The notes under the pieces were generated by a model, which had not been told where the DNA came from, searched no databases, and saw nothing but the letters and a program-made list of their open reading frames with translations. The position numbers and the translations under genes are program-made. This document shows positions 33,995 through 42,083 of a stretch of DNA of 64,000 nucleotides, piece by piece; the first letter of the stretch is position 1, and the number at the start of each line of letters is the position of its first letter. Source of the DNA: Streptomyces tanashiensis. GTDB taxonomy: Bacteria > Actinomycetota > Actinomycetes > Streptomycetales > Streptomycetaceae. The stretch covers positions 52,993 through 116,992 of the forward strand of contig NZ_BMRZ01000022.1 in the NCBI RefSeq assembly GCF_014648895.1, in the 5' to 3' direction.

Positions 33995-34984
33995 TCACGC
34001 CGTGGCCGAGACAGTCACGGCACTCTTCACCTGGTCGACGACGGCAGCGAGGTAGCGCTCCGTATCGAGGGCCGCAGCACAGCCGCTGGCGGAGGCGGTG
34101 ACGGCCTGGCGGTAGGTGTGGTCGACGACGTCGCCCGCGGCGAAGACACCGGGGATGTTGGTGCGGGTGGAGGGGGACTCCACCTTGATGTAGCCCTCGT
34201 CGTCGAGGTCGACCTGGCCGGTGAAGAGTTCGGTGCGCGGGTCGTGGCCGATGGCGATGAACAGGCCGGTGGCGTCGAGGTCGCGGGTCTTGCCGGTGAA
34301 GGTGTCGCGCAGGACGACGCCGGCGAGCATGCCGTTCTCGGACTTGATCTCGGCGATCTCGCTGTCGAAGGCGAAGGAGATCTTGTCGTCGGCGAACGCC
34401 CGGTTCTGCATGGCCTTGGAGGCGCGCAGGGTCGACCGGCGGTGGACGACGGTGACCGAGCGGGCGAAGCGCGTGAGGAAGGTGGCCTCCTCCATGGCGG
34501 TGTCGCCGCCGCCGACCACGACGATGTCGCGGTCACGGAAGAAGAACCCGTCGCAGGTCGCGCACCACGAAACACCGCGGCCGGACAGCTCGTCCTCGTT
34601 CGGCAGGCCGAGCTTGCGGTAGCCGGAGCCGGTCGCGATGATCACGGCCTTGGCGCGGTGGACCGTTCCCTCGCTGTCGGTGACTTCCTTGATGTCGCCG
34701 GTGAGATCGACGGAGACGACGTCATCGTCGACCATCTCCGCGCCGAAGCGCTCCGCCTGGGCCCTCATGTTGTCCATGAGGTCCGGACCGTCGATACCGG
34801 TGGGGAACCCGGGGAAGTTCTCGACCTCGGTCGTGGTGGTGAGCGAGCCGCCGACGAAGATCGAACTGCCGAACAGCAGGGGCTTGAGCTGGGCACGGGC
34901 GGTGTAGAGGGCGGCGGTGTATCCGGCGGGGCCGGAGCCTATGACGATGACCTCACGGACGTCGTCGGTGGTGGGCTCGGTCAC
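33995..34984 (-). CDS. trxB: Thioredoxin reductase (ArsT)
   Basis: A 329-residue flavoprotein: the N-terminal FAD motif GSGPAGYTAALYTARA, the redox active site CATC (in VSWCATCDGFFFRD) and the NADPH motif VVVGGGDTAMEEATF are all intact, and the length is normal. It would recycle thioredoxin used by the arsenate reductase. In Streptomyces arsRBOCT clusters the equivalent gene is arsT, downstream of arsC, exactly as here (6-bp gap). ATG 34984 is the start. It is an extra copy of a housekeeping function carried as arsenic cargo. Confidence 0.9.
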   Translation of the reverse strand: MTEPTTDDVREVIVIGSGPAGYTAALYTARAQLKPLLFGSSIFVGGSLTTTTEVENFPGFPTGIDGPDLMDNMRAQAERFGAEMVDDDVVSVDLTGDIKEVTDSEGTVHRAKAVIIATGSGYRKLGLPNEDELSGRGVSWCATCDGFFFRDRDIVVVGGGDTAMEEATFLTRFARSVTVVHRRSTLRASKAMQNRAFADDKISFAFDSEIAEIKSENGMLAGVVLRDTFTGKTRDLDATGLFIAIGHDPRTELFTGQVDLDDEGYIKVESPSTRTNIPGVFAAGDVVDHTYRQAVTASASGCAAALDTERYLAAVVDQVKSAVTVSATA

Positions 34985-34989
34985 GGGGG

Positions 34990-35406
34990 TTACGCCTCCT
35001 GCTTCGCGTCGATCTCGGCGATGAGGCCCTCGATGAGGGTCTTGATCTCGTCGCGGATGGGGCGGACGGCCTCGACGCCCTGGCCGGCCGGGTCCTCCAG
35101 CGCCCAGTCCAAGTACTTCTTGCCCGGGAAGATCGGGCAGGCGTCGCCGCAGCCCATGGTGATGACGTAGTCCGACGCCTGGACGGCCTCGGTGGTGAGG
35201 ACCTTCGGCTTCTGGTCGGAGATGTCGACGCCGACCTCGGCCATCGCCTCGACGGCGGCCGGGTTCACCTGGTCGCCCGGGATCGAGCCGGCGGAACGGA
35301 CCTCGATGCGGTCGCCGGCGAGGTGGTCGAGGAAGCCGGCGGCCATCTGGGAGCGGCCGGCGTTGTGGACGCAGACGAAGAGCACGGAGGCGAGCGGAGC
35401 GGTCAT
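34990..35406 (-). CDS. arsC: Arsenate reductase ArsC, low-molecular-weight phosphatase type
   Basis: A 138-residue enzyme with the P-loop CVHNAGRSQMAAGFL (C-x5-R-S) near residues 11-18, and the later cysteine in VITMGCGDACPIFPG that forms the redox relay in this family. The general acid Asp is in LDWALEDPAGQ. It reduces arsenate to arsenite, drawing electrons from thioredoxin or mycothiol. It overlaps the preceding frameshifted arsC-like gene by 4 bases and is followed by trxB/arsT. Confidence 0.92.
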   Translation of the reverse strand: MTAPLASVLFVCVHNAGRSQMAAGFLDHLAGDRIEVRSAGSIPGDQVNPAAVEAMAEVGVDISDQKPKVLTTEAVQASDYVITMGCGDACPIFPGKKYLDWALEDPAGQGVEAVRPIRDEIKTLIEGLIAEIDAKQEA

Positions 35407-36089
35407 CGGTTCTTCCTTAGGCAGGGATGGAGCGCGGTGCGGGGACGGGAAGCTTCAGGTGCTGGGCAGGGTGTCCAGCAGGGTGGTGATCCGGGCGTCG
35501 ATGGCGTCGCGGATGGAACGCACGACCGCGATCGGGCCCCGCCTGGATCGGGCACGGGCCAGTCCAGGTAGCGGTGGCCGGACACCACGGGACACGCGTC
35601 GCCGCAGCCCATGGTGATCACGATGTCGGCGGCCTGGACGACCTCGTCGGTCAGCGGTTTGGGATAGACCTCGTCGAGCTCGATGCCCGCTTCGGTGAGC
35701 GCCCGGACCACGTGCGGGTCGACGGAGCCGGAGGGGTGGGCACCGGCAGAGGAGACGATGACGTCGCCTCCGGCCCGGTGCGCGAGCAGGGCTGCCGCCA
35801 GCTGGGAGCGGCCGGCACTGTGGCTGCACACGAACAGCACCCGCGTCCTGTCGCCGCCAGTCGGGTTCTCGACATGCGCGAGGGCGTCCAGACGCTCGGC
35901 GGCGAACCGCTCGGCCAGCACCACGAGGTGGGTACGGACGTGCGCGTTCGCGGCGAGCTGCTCGTAGGAGTCAGCTACCAGCCGCTGTACCGTCTCCACC
36001 GAGTACCGGCCCTGGTGACGCACAACGAGGCGGGCGACACCGGCCGCGAGACGTTCGTCGGGAAGGACCGGGTACGAGGACTCGGCCAT
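35403..36089 (-). pseudogene. Second arsenate reductase, frameshifted near the C-terminus
   Basis: ATG 36089 (GAAGGGGG upstream) begins an actinobacterial three-helix domain (residues 1-75), then an ArsC domain with P-loop CSHSAGRSQLAAALL and MGCGDACPV. After YLDWPVPDPGG the frame shifts: the natural ending (IAVVRSIRDAIDARITTLLD) is in another frame that stops at 35455, while the current frame runs on as Pro/Arg-rich nonsense to 35403. The shift is near 35537-35543 and looks like one missing base. The Cys relay and P-loop precede it, so some activity may remain. It may also be a sequencing error. Confidence 0.7.
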
Positions 36090-36116
36090 GGTGAGAACCC
36101 CCTTCGGCGGGTTCAA

Positions 36117-36168
36117 AGAGGTCAGCCCAGGCTGGTATCAGCTCCGGGTGACGTGAGAGTATCAGCGC
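36117..36168 (+). promoter_or_regulatory. Divergent arsC/arsR1 control region
   Basis: Two copies of GTATCAGC (36131 and 36155 region) lie 24 bases apart, and AGTCGATACTGATC follows inside the arsR start. The region separates the arsC genes (minus) from arsR-aqp-arsO (plus), so a single ArsR operator could control both. The exact operator bounds are inferred. Confidence 0.4.
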
Positions 36169-36477
36169 ATGATGACGTCAGTCGATACTGATCTGATCCG
36201 GGTACTGGGTGATCCCCTGCGCCTCCAGATCGTGACCCTGCTCGCCCGCGAGACGCTGTGCACCACCCACCTCGTGGAGGAGACCGGTGCCAAGCAGACC
36301 AACCTCTCGAACCACCTGAGAGTGCTGCGCGAGGCCGGGGTCGTGGAGACGGAGCCGTGCGGCCGGTTCACCTACTACCGGCTCAAGCCGGACGTCATCG
36401 AGGCCCTGGCCGGTCAGTTCGCCGACCTGGCCGCAGCCGCCCGCGCCCATGCCGACGCCAAGAGAGCCTGCCCCTAG
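36169..36477 (+). CDS. arsR: ArsR-family arsenical repressor
   Basis: A 102-residue winged-helix protein: DPLRLQIVTLLARETLCTTH, then TNLSNHLRVLREAGVVETEP (recognition helix) and GRFTYYRLKPDVI (wing). The Cys in ETLCTTHL lies where ArsR proteins bind As(III), and Cys101 at the end (RACP) may be another ligand. Arsenite binding would release DNA. It starts at ATG 36169 (a second ATG follows) with little leader, so it may be leaderless. It is followed by the aquaporin and arsO genes. Confidence 0.88.
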   Translation: MMTSVDTDLIRVLGDPLRLQIVTLLARETLCTTHLVEETGAKQTNLSNHLRVLREAGVVETEPCGRFTYYRLKPDVIEALAGQFADLAAAARAHADAKRACP

Positions 36478-36510
36478 CCTCTCGCCTCACCTGCCGAGGA
36501 GTACCCGCCC

Positions 36511-37281
36511 GTGACCGCCACCGAGCCCGCTGCGAGCGACGCCATAGCAACCGACACGTCGCCGCAGCCCGCGCCCGGCGCCACCCCGCCCCGTACCCCG
36601 CTCGCCGCACGAGCCGCCGCCGAGCTCGTCGGCACCGCCGCGCTGGTGGCCATCGTCGTCGGCTCCGGCATCCAAGCCACCCAGCTCACCGACGACGTCG
36701 CGCTGCAGCTCCTCGCCAACTCCACCGCCACCGTCTTCGGCCTCGGCGTCCTCATCGCCCTCCTCGGACCGGTCTCCGGCGCGCACTTCAACCCGGCCGT
36801 CACCCTGGCCGAGTGGTGGACCGCCCGCCGCGGGGGCGCCGGCGTCAACGCACGCGAGCTCGCCGTCTACGTCCCCTCCCAGATCGTCGGCGCGATCGCA
36901 GGCGCGATCCTGGCGGACGCGATGTTCGGCGAGCCGCTGGTGAAGTGGTCCACGCACGACCGCTCCGCCGGGAACCTCCTGCTCGGCGAGGTCGTGGCGA
37001 CGGCGGGCCTGATTCTGCTGATCTTCGGCCTGGCCCGTACCGACCGGCTCCGCTTCGCGCCCGTCGCGGTCGCCTCCTACATCGGCGCCGCCTACTGGTT
37101 CACCTCGTCCACGTCCTTCGCGAACCCGGCGGTGACGATCGGGCGGGCCTTCACCGACACCTTCGCCGGCATCGCCCCCGCCTCCGTCCCCGCCTTCGTC
37201 GGCATGCAGATCATCGGCGCGGCCGTGGGTCTCGCTCTGGTCGCGGTCATCTTCATGCGCGGGAAGACGGACGCCGAGTGA
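36511..37281 (+). CDS. Aquaporin/aquaglyceroporin-like channel, arsenite exit candidate
   Basis: A 256-residue membrane protein with about 6 TM segments and both MIP half-helix motifs: SGAHFNPAVTLAEWW (residues about 89-100) and TSFANPAVTIGRAF (about 203-216). The gene sits between arsR and arsO, the place normally taken by arsB or acr3. Rhizobial AqpS is a known precedent: arsenite made by ArsC leaves through the channel. No ArsB or Acr3 was seen in the window. GTG 36511 is the start, and the stop overlaps arsO. Confidence 0.85.
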   Translation: MTATEPAASDAIATDTSPQPAPGATPPRTPLAARAAAELVGTAALVAIVVGSGIQATQLTDDVALQLLANSTATVFGLGVLIALLGPVSGAHFNPAVTLAEWWTARRGGAGVNARELAVYVPSQIVGAIAGAILADAMFGEPLVKWSTHDRSAGNLLLGEVVATAGLILLIFGLARTDRLRFAPVAVASYIGAAYWFTSSTSFANPAVTIGRAFTDTFAGIAPASVPAFVGMQIIGAAVGLALVAVIFMRGKTDAE

Positions 37282-38339
37282 CCCAGGTCGTGGACGTGGT
37301 GGTGATCGGCGGCGGCCAGGCCGGGCTCGCCGCCGGCTACCACCTGCGCCGCCTCGGCCCGGACTTCGTCATCCTCGACGCGCAGGAGACTCCGGGTGGC
37401 GCCTGGCAGCACACCTGGGACTCCCTCCACCTCTTCTCCCCGGCCGCGTACTCCTCTCTGCCCGGCCGGCTCATGCCGCCACAGTCGGGCGAGACGTACC
37501 CGGACGCCGCACATGTCGTCTCGTACCTCTCCGACTACGAGCAGCGCTATGAGCTCCCCGTCGTGCGCCCCGTCCGCGTCGAAGCGGTCCACCGCGACGG
37601 CGAGTTCCTCCGCGTCGAGGCCGATGCAGGCACCTGGCGCACCCGTACGGTCATCAGCGCGACCGGCACCTGGTGGCGACCGTTCGTTCCGGCCGTCCCG
37701 GGACGTACGGAGTTCCAGGGCACCCAGCTCCACACGGTCGAGTACCGACGCCCGACCGACCTCGCCGGGCAGCGTGTGATCGTCGTGGGTGGCGGGAACT
37801 CCGGCGCCCAGATCGCAGCCGACCTCGCGTACGACACCGACCTCACCTGGGTCACCCTCCGCGAACCCCGCTACCTCGCCGACGACATCGACGGCCGCGC
37901 CCTCTTCGACCACGCCACCGCTCGGCGCCGTGCCCTCGACGAAGGCCGTACAGACACCGGTGGCGTGGCTTCTCTCGGCGACATCGTCGCCGTACCGCCC
38001 GTCCGCGAAGCCCGCGACGCCGGACTCCTCAAGGCCCAACCGATGTTCACCCGCGTCACTCCGACGGGAGTGGAGTGGGCGGACGGGATGTCCGCCGAGG
38101 CCGACGCGATCATCTGGTGCACCGGCTTCCGCCCCGTCCTCGCCCACCTCGCACCCCTCGGTCTGCGCGGCCCCCGCGGCCACATCCCCACCCACGGCAC
38201 CCAGGCCCTCGCCGAACCCCGCCTCCACCTCCTCGGCTACGGCGACTGGACCGGCCCCGCCTCCGCCACCCTCATCGGCGCCGGCCGCCCCGCACGCGAA
38301 GCCGCCCGCCAGATCGCCGGCCTACTCGGCGCCATGTGA
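37278..38339 (+). CDS. arsO: Flavin-dependent monooxygenase, ArsO-like
   Basis: A 353-residue flavoprotein with the FAD motif VVIGGGQAGLAAGYHLRRLG at the start, the NADP motif VIVVGGGNSGAQIAADLA near residue 165 and a closing ATG/CTGFRPVL-type segment (IIWCTGFRPVLAHLAPLG). This is the YhbW/CzcO/ArsO group of flavin-containing monooxygenases. The ArsO substrate is not settled, though arsenic linkage is well known in Streptomyces clusters. GTG 37278 overlaps the aquaporin stop by 4 bases. Its 3' end overlaps the convergent merR gene by 18 bp. Confidence 0.85.
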   Translation: MTQVVDVVVIGGGQAGLAAGYHLRRLGPDFVILDAQETPGGAWQHTWDSLHLFSPAAYSSLPGRLMPPQSGETYPDAAHVVSYLSDYEQRYELPVVRPVRVEAVHRDGEFLRVEADAGTWRTRTVISATGTWWRPFVPAVPGRTEFQGTQLHTVEYRRPTDLAGQRVIVVGGGNSGAQIAADLAYDTDLTWVTLREPRYLADDIDGRALFDHATARRRALDEGRTDTGGVASLGDIVAVPPVREARDAGLLKAQPMFTRVTPTGVEWADGMSAEADAIIWCTGFRPVLAHLAPLGLRGPRGHIPTHGTQALAEPRLHLLGYGDWTGPASATLIGAGRPAREAARQIAGLLGAM

Positions 38340-38741
38340 GCCGGCGGGGCGCGTGAGGATGGTGCAAATGTCGCCGTCCGTGCACGTGTCCGGGTCGGTC
38401 GCAGCGGCCCGGCGGGACAGCTCGCGCAGCGCGGCGCGGGCCTCACGCAGCTCGCTCATGCGGCGCTCGATATCGGCCAAGTGCTGGTCGATGAGCGTGC
38501 CGACCTGTGTGCACGGGGCCTGGCCGCTGTCGCGCAGGGCGAGCACCGAGCGGATCTCGCCGAGGGTAAGCCCGGCGGCCTGAGCGTCGCGGACGAAGGA
38601 CAGCCGAGTGGTGGCCTGCGCCGGGTAGTCCCGGTAGCCGCCGGAGGTACGCGGGGGCGCGGGCAACAGACCCGACTCTTCGTAGAAGCGGATCGTCTTG
38701 GTCGACAGCCCCGCCTTCGTGGCGAGCTCTCCGATACGCAT
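38322..38741 (-). CDS. MerR-family heavy-metal regulator
   Basis: A 139-residue MerR protein: IGELATKAGLSTKTIRFYEE at the N-terminus, a dimerisation helix (about 80-115) and metal-site cysteines (C82 in GQAPCTQVG, plus C121 and C126 in PDTCTDGDICTILTRP). It is transcribed away from merB, with a MerR operator in the shared gap, so it likely senses mercury or organomercury and remodels the merB promoter. ATG 38741 is chosen because longer frames would run through the operator. Confidence 0.85.
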   Translation of the reverse strand: MRIGELATKAGLSTKTIRFYEESGLLPAPPRTSGGYRDYPAQATTRLSFVRDAQAAGLTLGEIRSVLALRDSGQAPCTQVGTLIDQHLADIERRMSELREARAALRELSRRAAATDPDTCTDGDICTILTRPAGSHGAE

Positions 38742-38757
38742 ACCGCCAGCGTACGGC

Positions 38758-38789
38758 TTGACCTTCCAGCTCACTGGAAGGTCTACGGT
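38758..38789 (+). promoter_or_regulatory. MerR operator and leaderless merB promoter
   Basis: A -35 box TTGACC (38758-38763) and a -10 box TACGGT (38784-38789) are separated by 19-20 bases. The long spacer holds a perfect 9-bp dyad, ACCTTCCAG and CTGGAAGGT, with a 4-base centre. This is the classic MerR architecture. The merB ATG starts only 7 bases after the -10, so the transcript is probably leaderless. Confidence 0.85.
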
Positions 38790-38795
38790 CGTCCC

Positions 38796-39758
38796 ATGAA
38801 CGCCCTGAGGATCACCGTGCTGACCGTGCCGGACTGCCCCAATGCGCCCCTCGCACTGGATCGGATCACCGCCGCGCTGGACGGGCGTGAGGCGGAAGTG
38901 GAGCTGGTCGAGCTACGAGACGAGGCGGAGGCCGCCCGGTGGGGGATGACCGGTTCGCCCACCGTCCTCGTCGACGGTGTCGACCCGTTCGCCGTGCCCG
39001 GCGCGCCGGACAGCGTCTCCTGCCGCCTGTACCGGGACGAGGAAGGCCGGGTAGGCGGTGCGCCCAGTGTCGAGACATTGCGGAAGGCGCTCGCCGTCGC
39101 GATGGAGTGCTGCGACGACGATCTCCTTGATCCGATCGGGCGGGCGGGACGTGGGCGCAAGGCCCCTGCCGAGCGGGGGCTGCGCGCAGTCCACCAGGCG
39201 GTTCTGCGGCACTTCGCCACCACCGGCTCCGCACCCAACGCGTCCGATCTCGAAGCGGTTGCCGCCGAGGCCGGCCGCACGGCCCCGGAGGTCCTTGCCG
39301 AGCTCGACGCCGAGGACTTCCTCGCCCTCGACGCCGAAGGCAGTGTGCGAGCCGCGTACCCCTTCTCCGCGGTCGAGACGCCTCACCGTGTCCGGCTCGG
39401 CGACGGGGTGGAGGCGTGGTCGATGTGCGCGATCGACGCCCTCGGCATCGCCGCGATGCTCGACCAGGACATCCGGATCACCTCCTCGGACCCAGTCAGC
39501 GGTCACCCGATCACGGTCTCCTTCACCGGCGGCGCAACGCGGTGGGAGCCCGCGGGCTCGGTCGTCTTCGTCGGCCGACGACCAGGACAAGGCCCGGCAG
39601 CCGACATCTGCTGCGACGCCCTGAACTTCTTCGCCGACCACTCCACCGCCGAGACGTGGGCACGCCTGCACCCCGACATCCCCGGCCGCATCACCAGCCA
39701 GGCCGAGGCCGCCGCCATCGCAACACGCACCTTCGGACCGCTGCTCGCCGAGGACTGA
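38796..39758 (+). CDS. merB: Alkylmercury lyase MerB with thioredoxin-like front domain
   Basis: A 320-residue protein. Residues 1-100 form a thioredoxin-like domain (TVPDCPNAPLAL, then GMTGSPTVLVDGVDPF with the cis-Pro). Residues about 125-320 are MerB. The catalytic triad is visible: Cys211 and Asp214 in WSMCAIDALG, and Cys272-Cys273 in DICCDALNFF. MerB breaks carbon-mercury bonds and hands Hg(II) to MerA, which was not found here. The front domain may supply thiols. The gene is driven by the adjacent MerR operator. Confidence 0.9.
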   Translation: MNALRITVLTVPDCPNAPLALDRITAALDGREAEVELVELRDEAEAARWGMTGSPTVLVDGVDPFAVPGAPDSVSCRLYRDEEGRVGGAPSVETLRKALAVAMECCDDDLLDPIGRAGRGRKAPAERGLRAVHQAVLRHFATTGSAPNASDLEAVAAEAGRTAPEVLAELDAEDFLALDAEGSVRAAYPFSAVETPHRVRLGDGVEAWSMCAIDALGIAAMLDQDIRITSSDPVSGHPITVSFTGGATRWEPAGSVVFVGRRPGQGPAADICCDALNFFADHSTAETWARLHPDIPGRITSQAEAAAIATRTFGPLLAED

Positions 39759-39840
39759 AGCCGAGCGTCGGGTTCCACGGCGCATCCGGGCGGGAATCAT
39801 CCAGGCCCCGGGCCCCCGGGCTCCGAACAGGAGCGGCGCG

Positions 39841-40383
39841 ATGATGGGCGATCGTTCAGCCTTGGACCGGCAGGCCGTCCTCGACGAGTACGCCAGGGCC
39901 CGCCGGACCTTCCACGCGCTCCTGGACGACGCGACGCTGGCCGACCTCGCCCGCCCGACCAACGGCACTCAGTGGACCAACGGGCAACTGCTGTGGCACA
40001 TGCTCTTCGGCTACCTCGTCACCCGGGTCCTGCTGGGCCTCGCACGCGCCTTCAGCAGACTGCCGCGGAGCGCGAGCAAGGGCTTCGCCCGAGTGCTGAA
40101 CGCGGGGACGCGGCCCTTCGACGAGATCAACTACCTCGGGCCGTGCGGGGCCGTGAAAGTCTTCGGGCCCCGAAGGACGGGCATCGCGTTCGACCGGATC
40201 ACCGGCTCGCTGGAGCGGCGGCTCGCAAAGGAGTCCGAGCATGATCTGGCGCGGGGCATGCACTACCCGGTCCGGTGGGACCCCTTCTTCAAGGACTTCA
40301 TGACCCTCGCGGACCTCTACCGGTACCCCACCCAGCACTTCGACTTCCACCATCGCCAGCTCACCCTCGGCGAGCGCGGCTGA
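39841..40383 (+). CDS. DinB-like four-helix protein
   Basis: A 180-residue protein: an N-terminal helix with ARARRTFHALLDDATLADLA, then WTNGQLLWHMLFGYLVTRVL and a C-terminal YRYPTQHFDFHHRQLTLGER. The three histidines (WHMLF, QHFDFHH) match the metal-binding pattern of DinB/YfiT-type enzymes, which often use bacillithiol or mycothiol. It lies between merB and arsN and may be a thiol-dependent transferase, which is inference. ATG ATG at 39841 is the start, with AACAGGAG upstream. Confidence 0.7.
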   Translation: MMGDRSALDRQAVLDEYARARRTFHALLDDATLADLARPTNGTQWTNGQLLWHMLFGYLVTRVLLGLARAFSRLPRSASKGFARVLNAGTRPFDEINYLGPCGAVKVFGPRRTGIAFDRITGSLERRLAKESEHDLARGMHYPVRWDPFFKDFMTLADLYRYPTQHFDFHHRQLTLGERG

Positions 40384-40389
40384 GGCCCG

Positions 40390-40902
40390 TCAGCCGATGT
40401 GGGGGCTGCGGCGTTCGACCAGGACGGTGTCGCGCCAGACGCCGTGGAGCCGGCCGATGCGCTCACGGGAGCCGATGACCCGGAAGCCCGCGCGGGCGTG
40501 CACGGCGAGGCTGGCCGTGTTCTCAGGGAAGATGCCGGACTGGATGGTCCAGATCCCCGCCGCCTCGGTGGACTCGATCAGCGCGGTGAGCAGCGTCGTG
40601 GCGACGCCCCGGCCACGCGCATCGGGGTGGACGTACACCGAGTGCTCCACCACGCCTGCGTACGCGCAGCGGTCGGAGACCTTGGTGGCGGCGACCCAGC
40701 CGAGCACGGTGCCGTCGGCGTCCAGGGCGGCGAAGCGGTACTCGGGCAGTTTGGCCGTGTCGAACTCCGCCCAGGTCGGGGCGGTGGTCTCGAAGGTGGC
40801 GTTGCCCTCGTCGATCCCGGCCTGATAGATCGCCAGGACCTGCTCGGCGTAGGCGGCGGTCAGCGGCACCACGGAGATCGCATGCACGGTATTGATCGTC
40901 AT
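40390..40902 (-). CDS. GNAT acetyltransferase, ArsN1/phosphinothricin type
   Basis: A 170-residue GNAT enzyme: the acetyl-CoA motif VYVHPDARGRGVATTLLTAL (R-G-x-G-x-A) and NTASLAVHARAGFRVIGSRE are intact. The overall sequence, with ATFETTAPTWAEFDTAKLPE early on, is that of phosphinothricin acetyltransferases, which include ArsN1. ArsN1 acetylates the arsenical antibiotic arsinothricin. The arsenic context favours that substrate, but phosphinothricin cannot be excluded. ATG 40902. It converges with the DinB-like gene. Confidence 0.82.
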   Translation of the reverse strand: MTINTVHAISVVPLTAAYAEQVLAIYQAGIDEGNATFETTAPTWAEFDTAKLPEYRFAALDADGTVLGWVAATKVSDRCAYAGVVEHSVYVHPDARGRGVATTLLTALIESTEAAGIWTIQSGIFPENTASLAVHARAGFRVIGSRERIGRLHGVWRDTVLVERRSPHIG

Positions 40903-40994
40903 AGGGCGGAGTCTGCCAACTGGCCCTCTCGACCGGGAGACTGCCTGCTGGACCGGCCGGAACCATGCCGCCGGGCACCGCGGGATGCTGAGGG

Positions 40995-41330
40995 TCAGTT
41001 GCCGCGGGGCGCGTACATGATGACGGCCATGCCGACGAGGCAGACCAGTGCACCGATGACGTCGTAGCGGTCGGGCCGGTAGCCGTCGGCGACCATGCCC
41101 CAGGCGATCGACCCGGCCACGAAGATGCCGCCATAGGCGGCGAGGATCCGGCCGAAGTTGTCGTCGTGCTGCCAGGTCGCCACCACTCCGTACAGACCCA
41201 GCGCGATGACGCCGGCGCCGATCCAGATCCATCCCTTGTGCTCGCGGATGCCCTGCCAGACGAGCCAGGCGCCGCCGATCTCGAAGAGGGCGGCGAGGAC
41301 GAACAGAGCAACGGAACGTGCGACGGTCAT
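40995..41330 (-). CDS. YnfA/UPF0060 small membrane protein
   Basis: A 111-residue protein with four TM segments (ALFVLAALFEIGGAWLVWQG, then IGAGVIALGLYGVVATWQ, AAYGGIFVAGSIAWGMVADG and IGALVCLVGMAVIMYAPRGN). This is the exact plan of UPF0060/YnfA, related to small multidrug resistance exporters. It forms dimers in the membrane. In metal islands it is a frequent passenger, and its substrate here is unknown. ATG 41330. It lies downstream of the MerT-like gene in the same direction. Confidence 0.88.
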   Translation of the reverse strand: MTVARSVALFVLAALFEIGGAWLVWQGIREHKGWIWIGAGVIALGLYGVVATWQHDDNFGRILAAYGGIFVAGSIAWGMVADGYRPDRYDVIGALVCLVGMAVIMYAPRGN

Positions 41331-41341
41331 GATCGGTGAGC

Positions 41342-41656
41342 CTACTGGCGGCCGGGACCGCTGATCTTCAGTGGGTCGGAGGACGTCGTGCAGGCGCATC
41401 CGCCTCCACCCGTCGTCTTCGGTGCACAGGAACAGGGACCGGGGCGCCGGTCGAGCCACCAGGCTCCCGCGGCGAGCACGGCCAGGACGACGGCGAGGCC
41501 AGGCAACCAGCCCACGACCACACCAGCGCCTGAGCCGAGGACTCCCGCCGTGATCAGGACGGGCAGCGCGCAGCACGCGACACAGGCAAGGGCGGACAGG
41601 CCGCCGAGCGCCGTCGGGACGCGTCCGGTGCGGGGCTCAGCAGCAGGGTCCGGCAT
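41342..41656 (-). CDS. MerT/MerF-like small mercury-transport protein (tentative)
   Basis: A 104-residue membrane protein with two TM segments. The first contains a Cys pair followed by Pro (ALACVACCALPVLITAGVLG), the pattern used by MerT/MerF to take up Hg(II). The C-terminal tail is Cys-rich (PCSCAPKTTGGGGCACTTSS). Its gene overlaps the 3' end of the MerR-type gene by 20 bp, so they are co-expressed. It could also carry arsenic. It would bring the ion in, yet no merA was found. Confidence 0.6.
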   Translation of the reverse strand: MPDPAAEPRTGRVPTALGGLSALACVACCALPVLITAGVLGSGAGVVVGWLPGLAVVLAVLAAGAWWLDRRPGPCSCAPKTTGGGGCACTTSSDPLKISGPGRQ

Positions 41657-42083
41657 GACGGTTCTCCTCGGCGAGGTCGGTGAAGGGGATGGGGCAGCAG
41701 CTGCTGGAGGCGCACACGGTCAGGTCGTCGCAGCCCGCCTCGACGGCAGCGGACAGAGCGGTGCGGATGGTGGCGAGATCGGCGATCTTCGCGTCGACCT
41801 CGGCGAGCTTGGCCGCAGCACGTTCCTGGAGCCCCGCGACCGGACGCCCGTGCCGGTGACGGCCGGCCTCCAGGAGCTCGGCGACCTCCTCCAGCGTGAA
41901 GCCCAGCCGCTGGGCGGCCTTGATCACCCGCAGCACGGTGACCGCTTCCTCGCCGTACAGGCGGTGCCCGCCCGGACTGCGGTCGGGTGCGGGCAGTAGG
42001 CCGCGCCGCTCGTAATAGCGCAGAGTCTGAATGTTCACCCCGGCCGCGTCCGCGACCTGCCCGCTGCGCAGCTCGCTGGTCAC
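41637..42083 (-). CDS. MerR-family regulator, mercury-type
   Basis: A 148-residue MerR protein: SGQVADAAGVNIQTLRYYER, SPGGHRLYGEEAVTVLRVIK, a long dimer helix and a Cys-rich C-terminus (EAGCDDLTVCASSSCCPIPF). The extra cysteines at the very end (GPCC) are unusual. It is the second gene of a minus-strand unit whose promoter carries a MerR operator. ATG 42083 overlaps the upstream stop by 4 bases. Confidence 0.8.
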   Translation of the reverse strand: MTSELRSGQVADAAGVNIQTLRYYERRGLLPAPDRSPGGHRLYGEEAVTVLRVIKAAQRLGFTLEEVAELLEAGRHRHGRPVAGLQERAAAKLAEVDAKIADLATIRTALSAAVEAGCDDLTVCASSSCCPIPFTDLAEENRHAGPCC

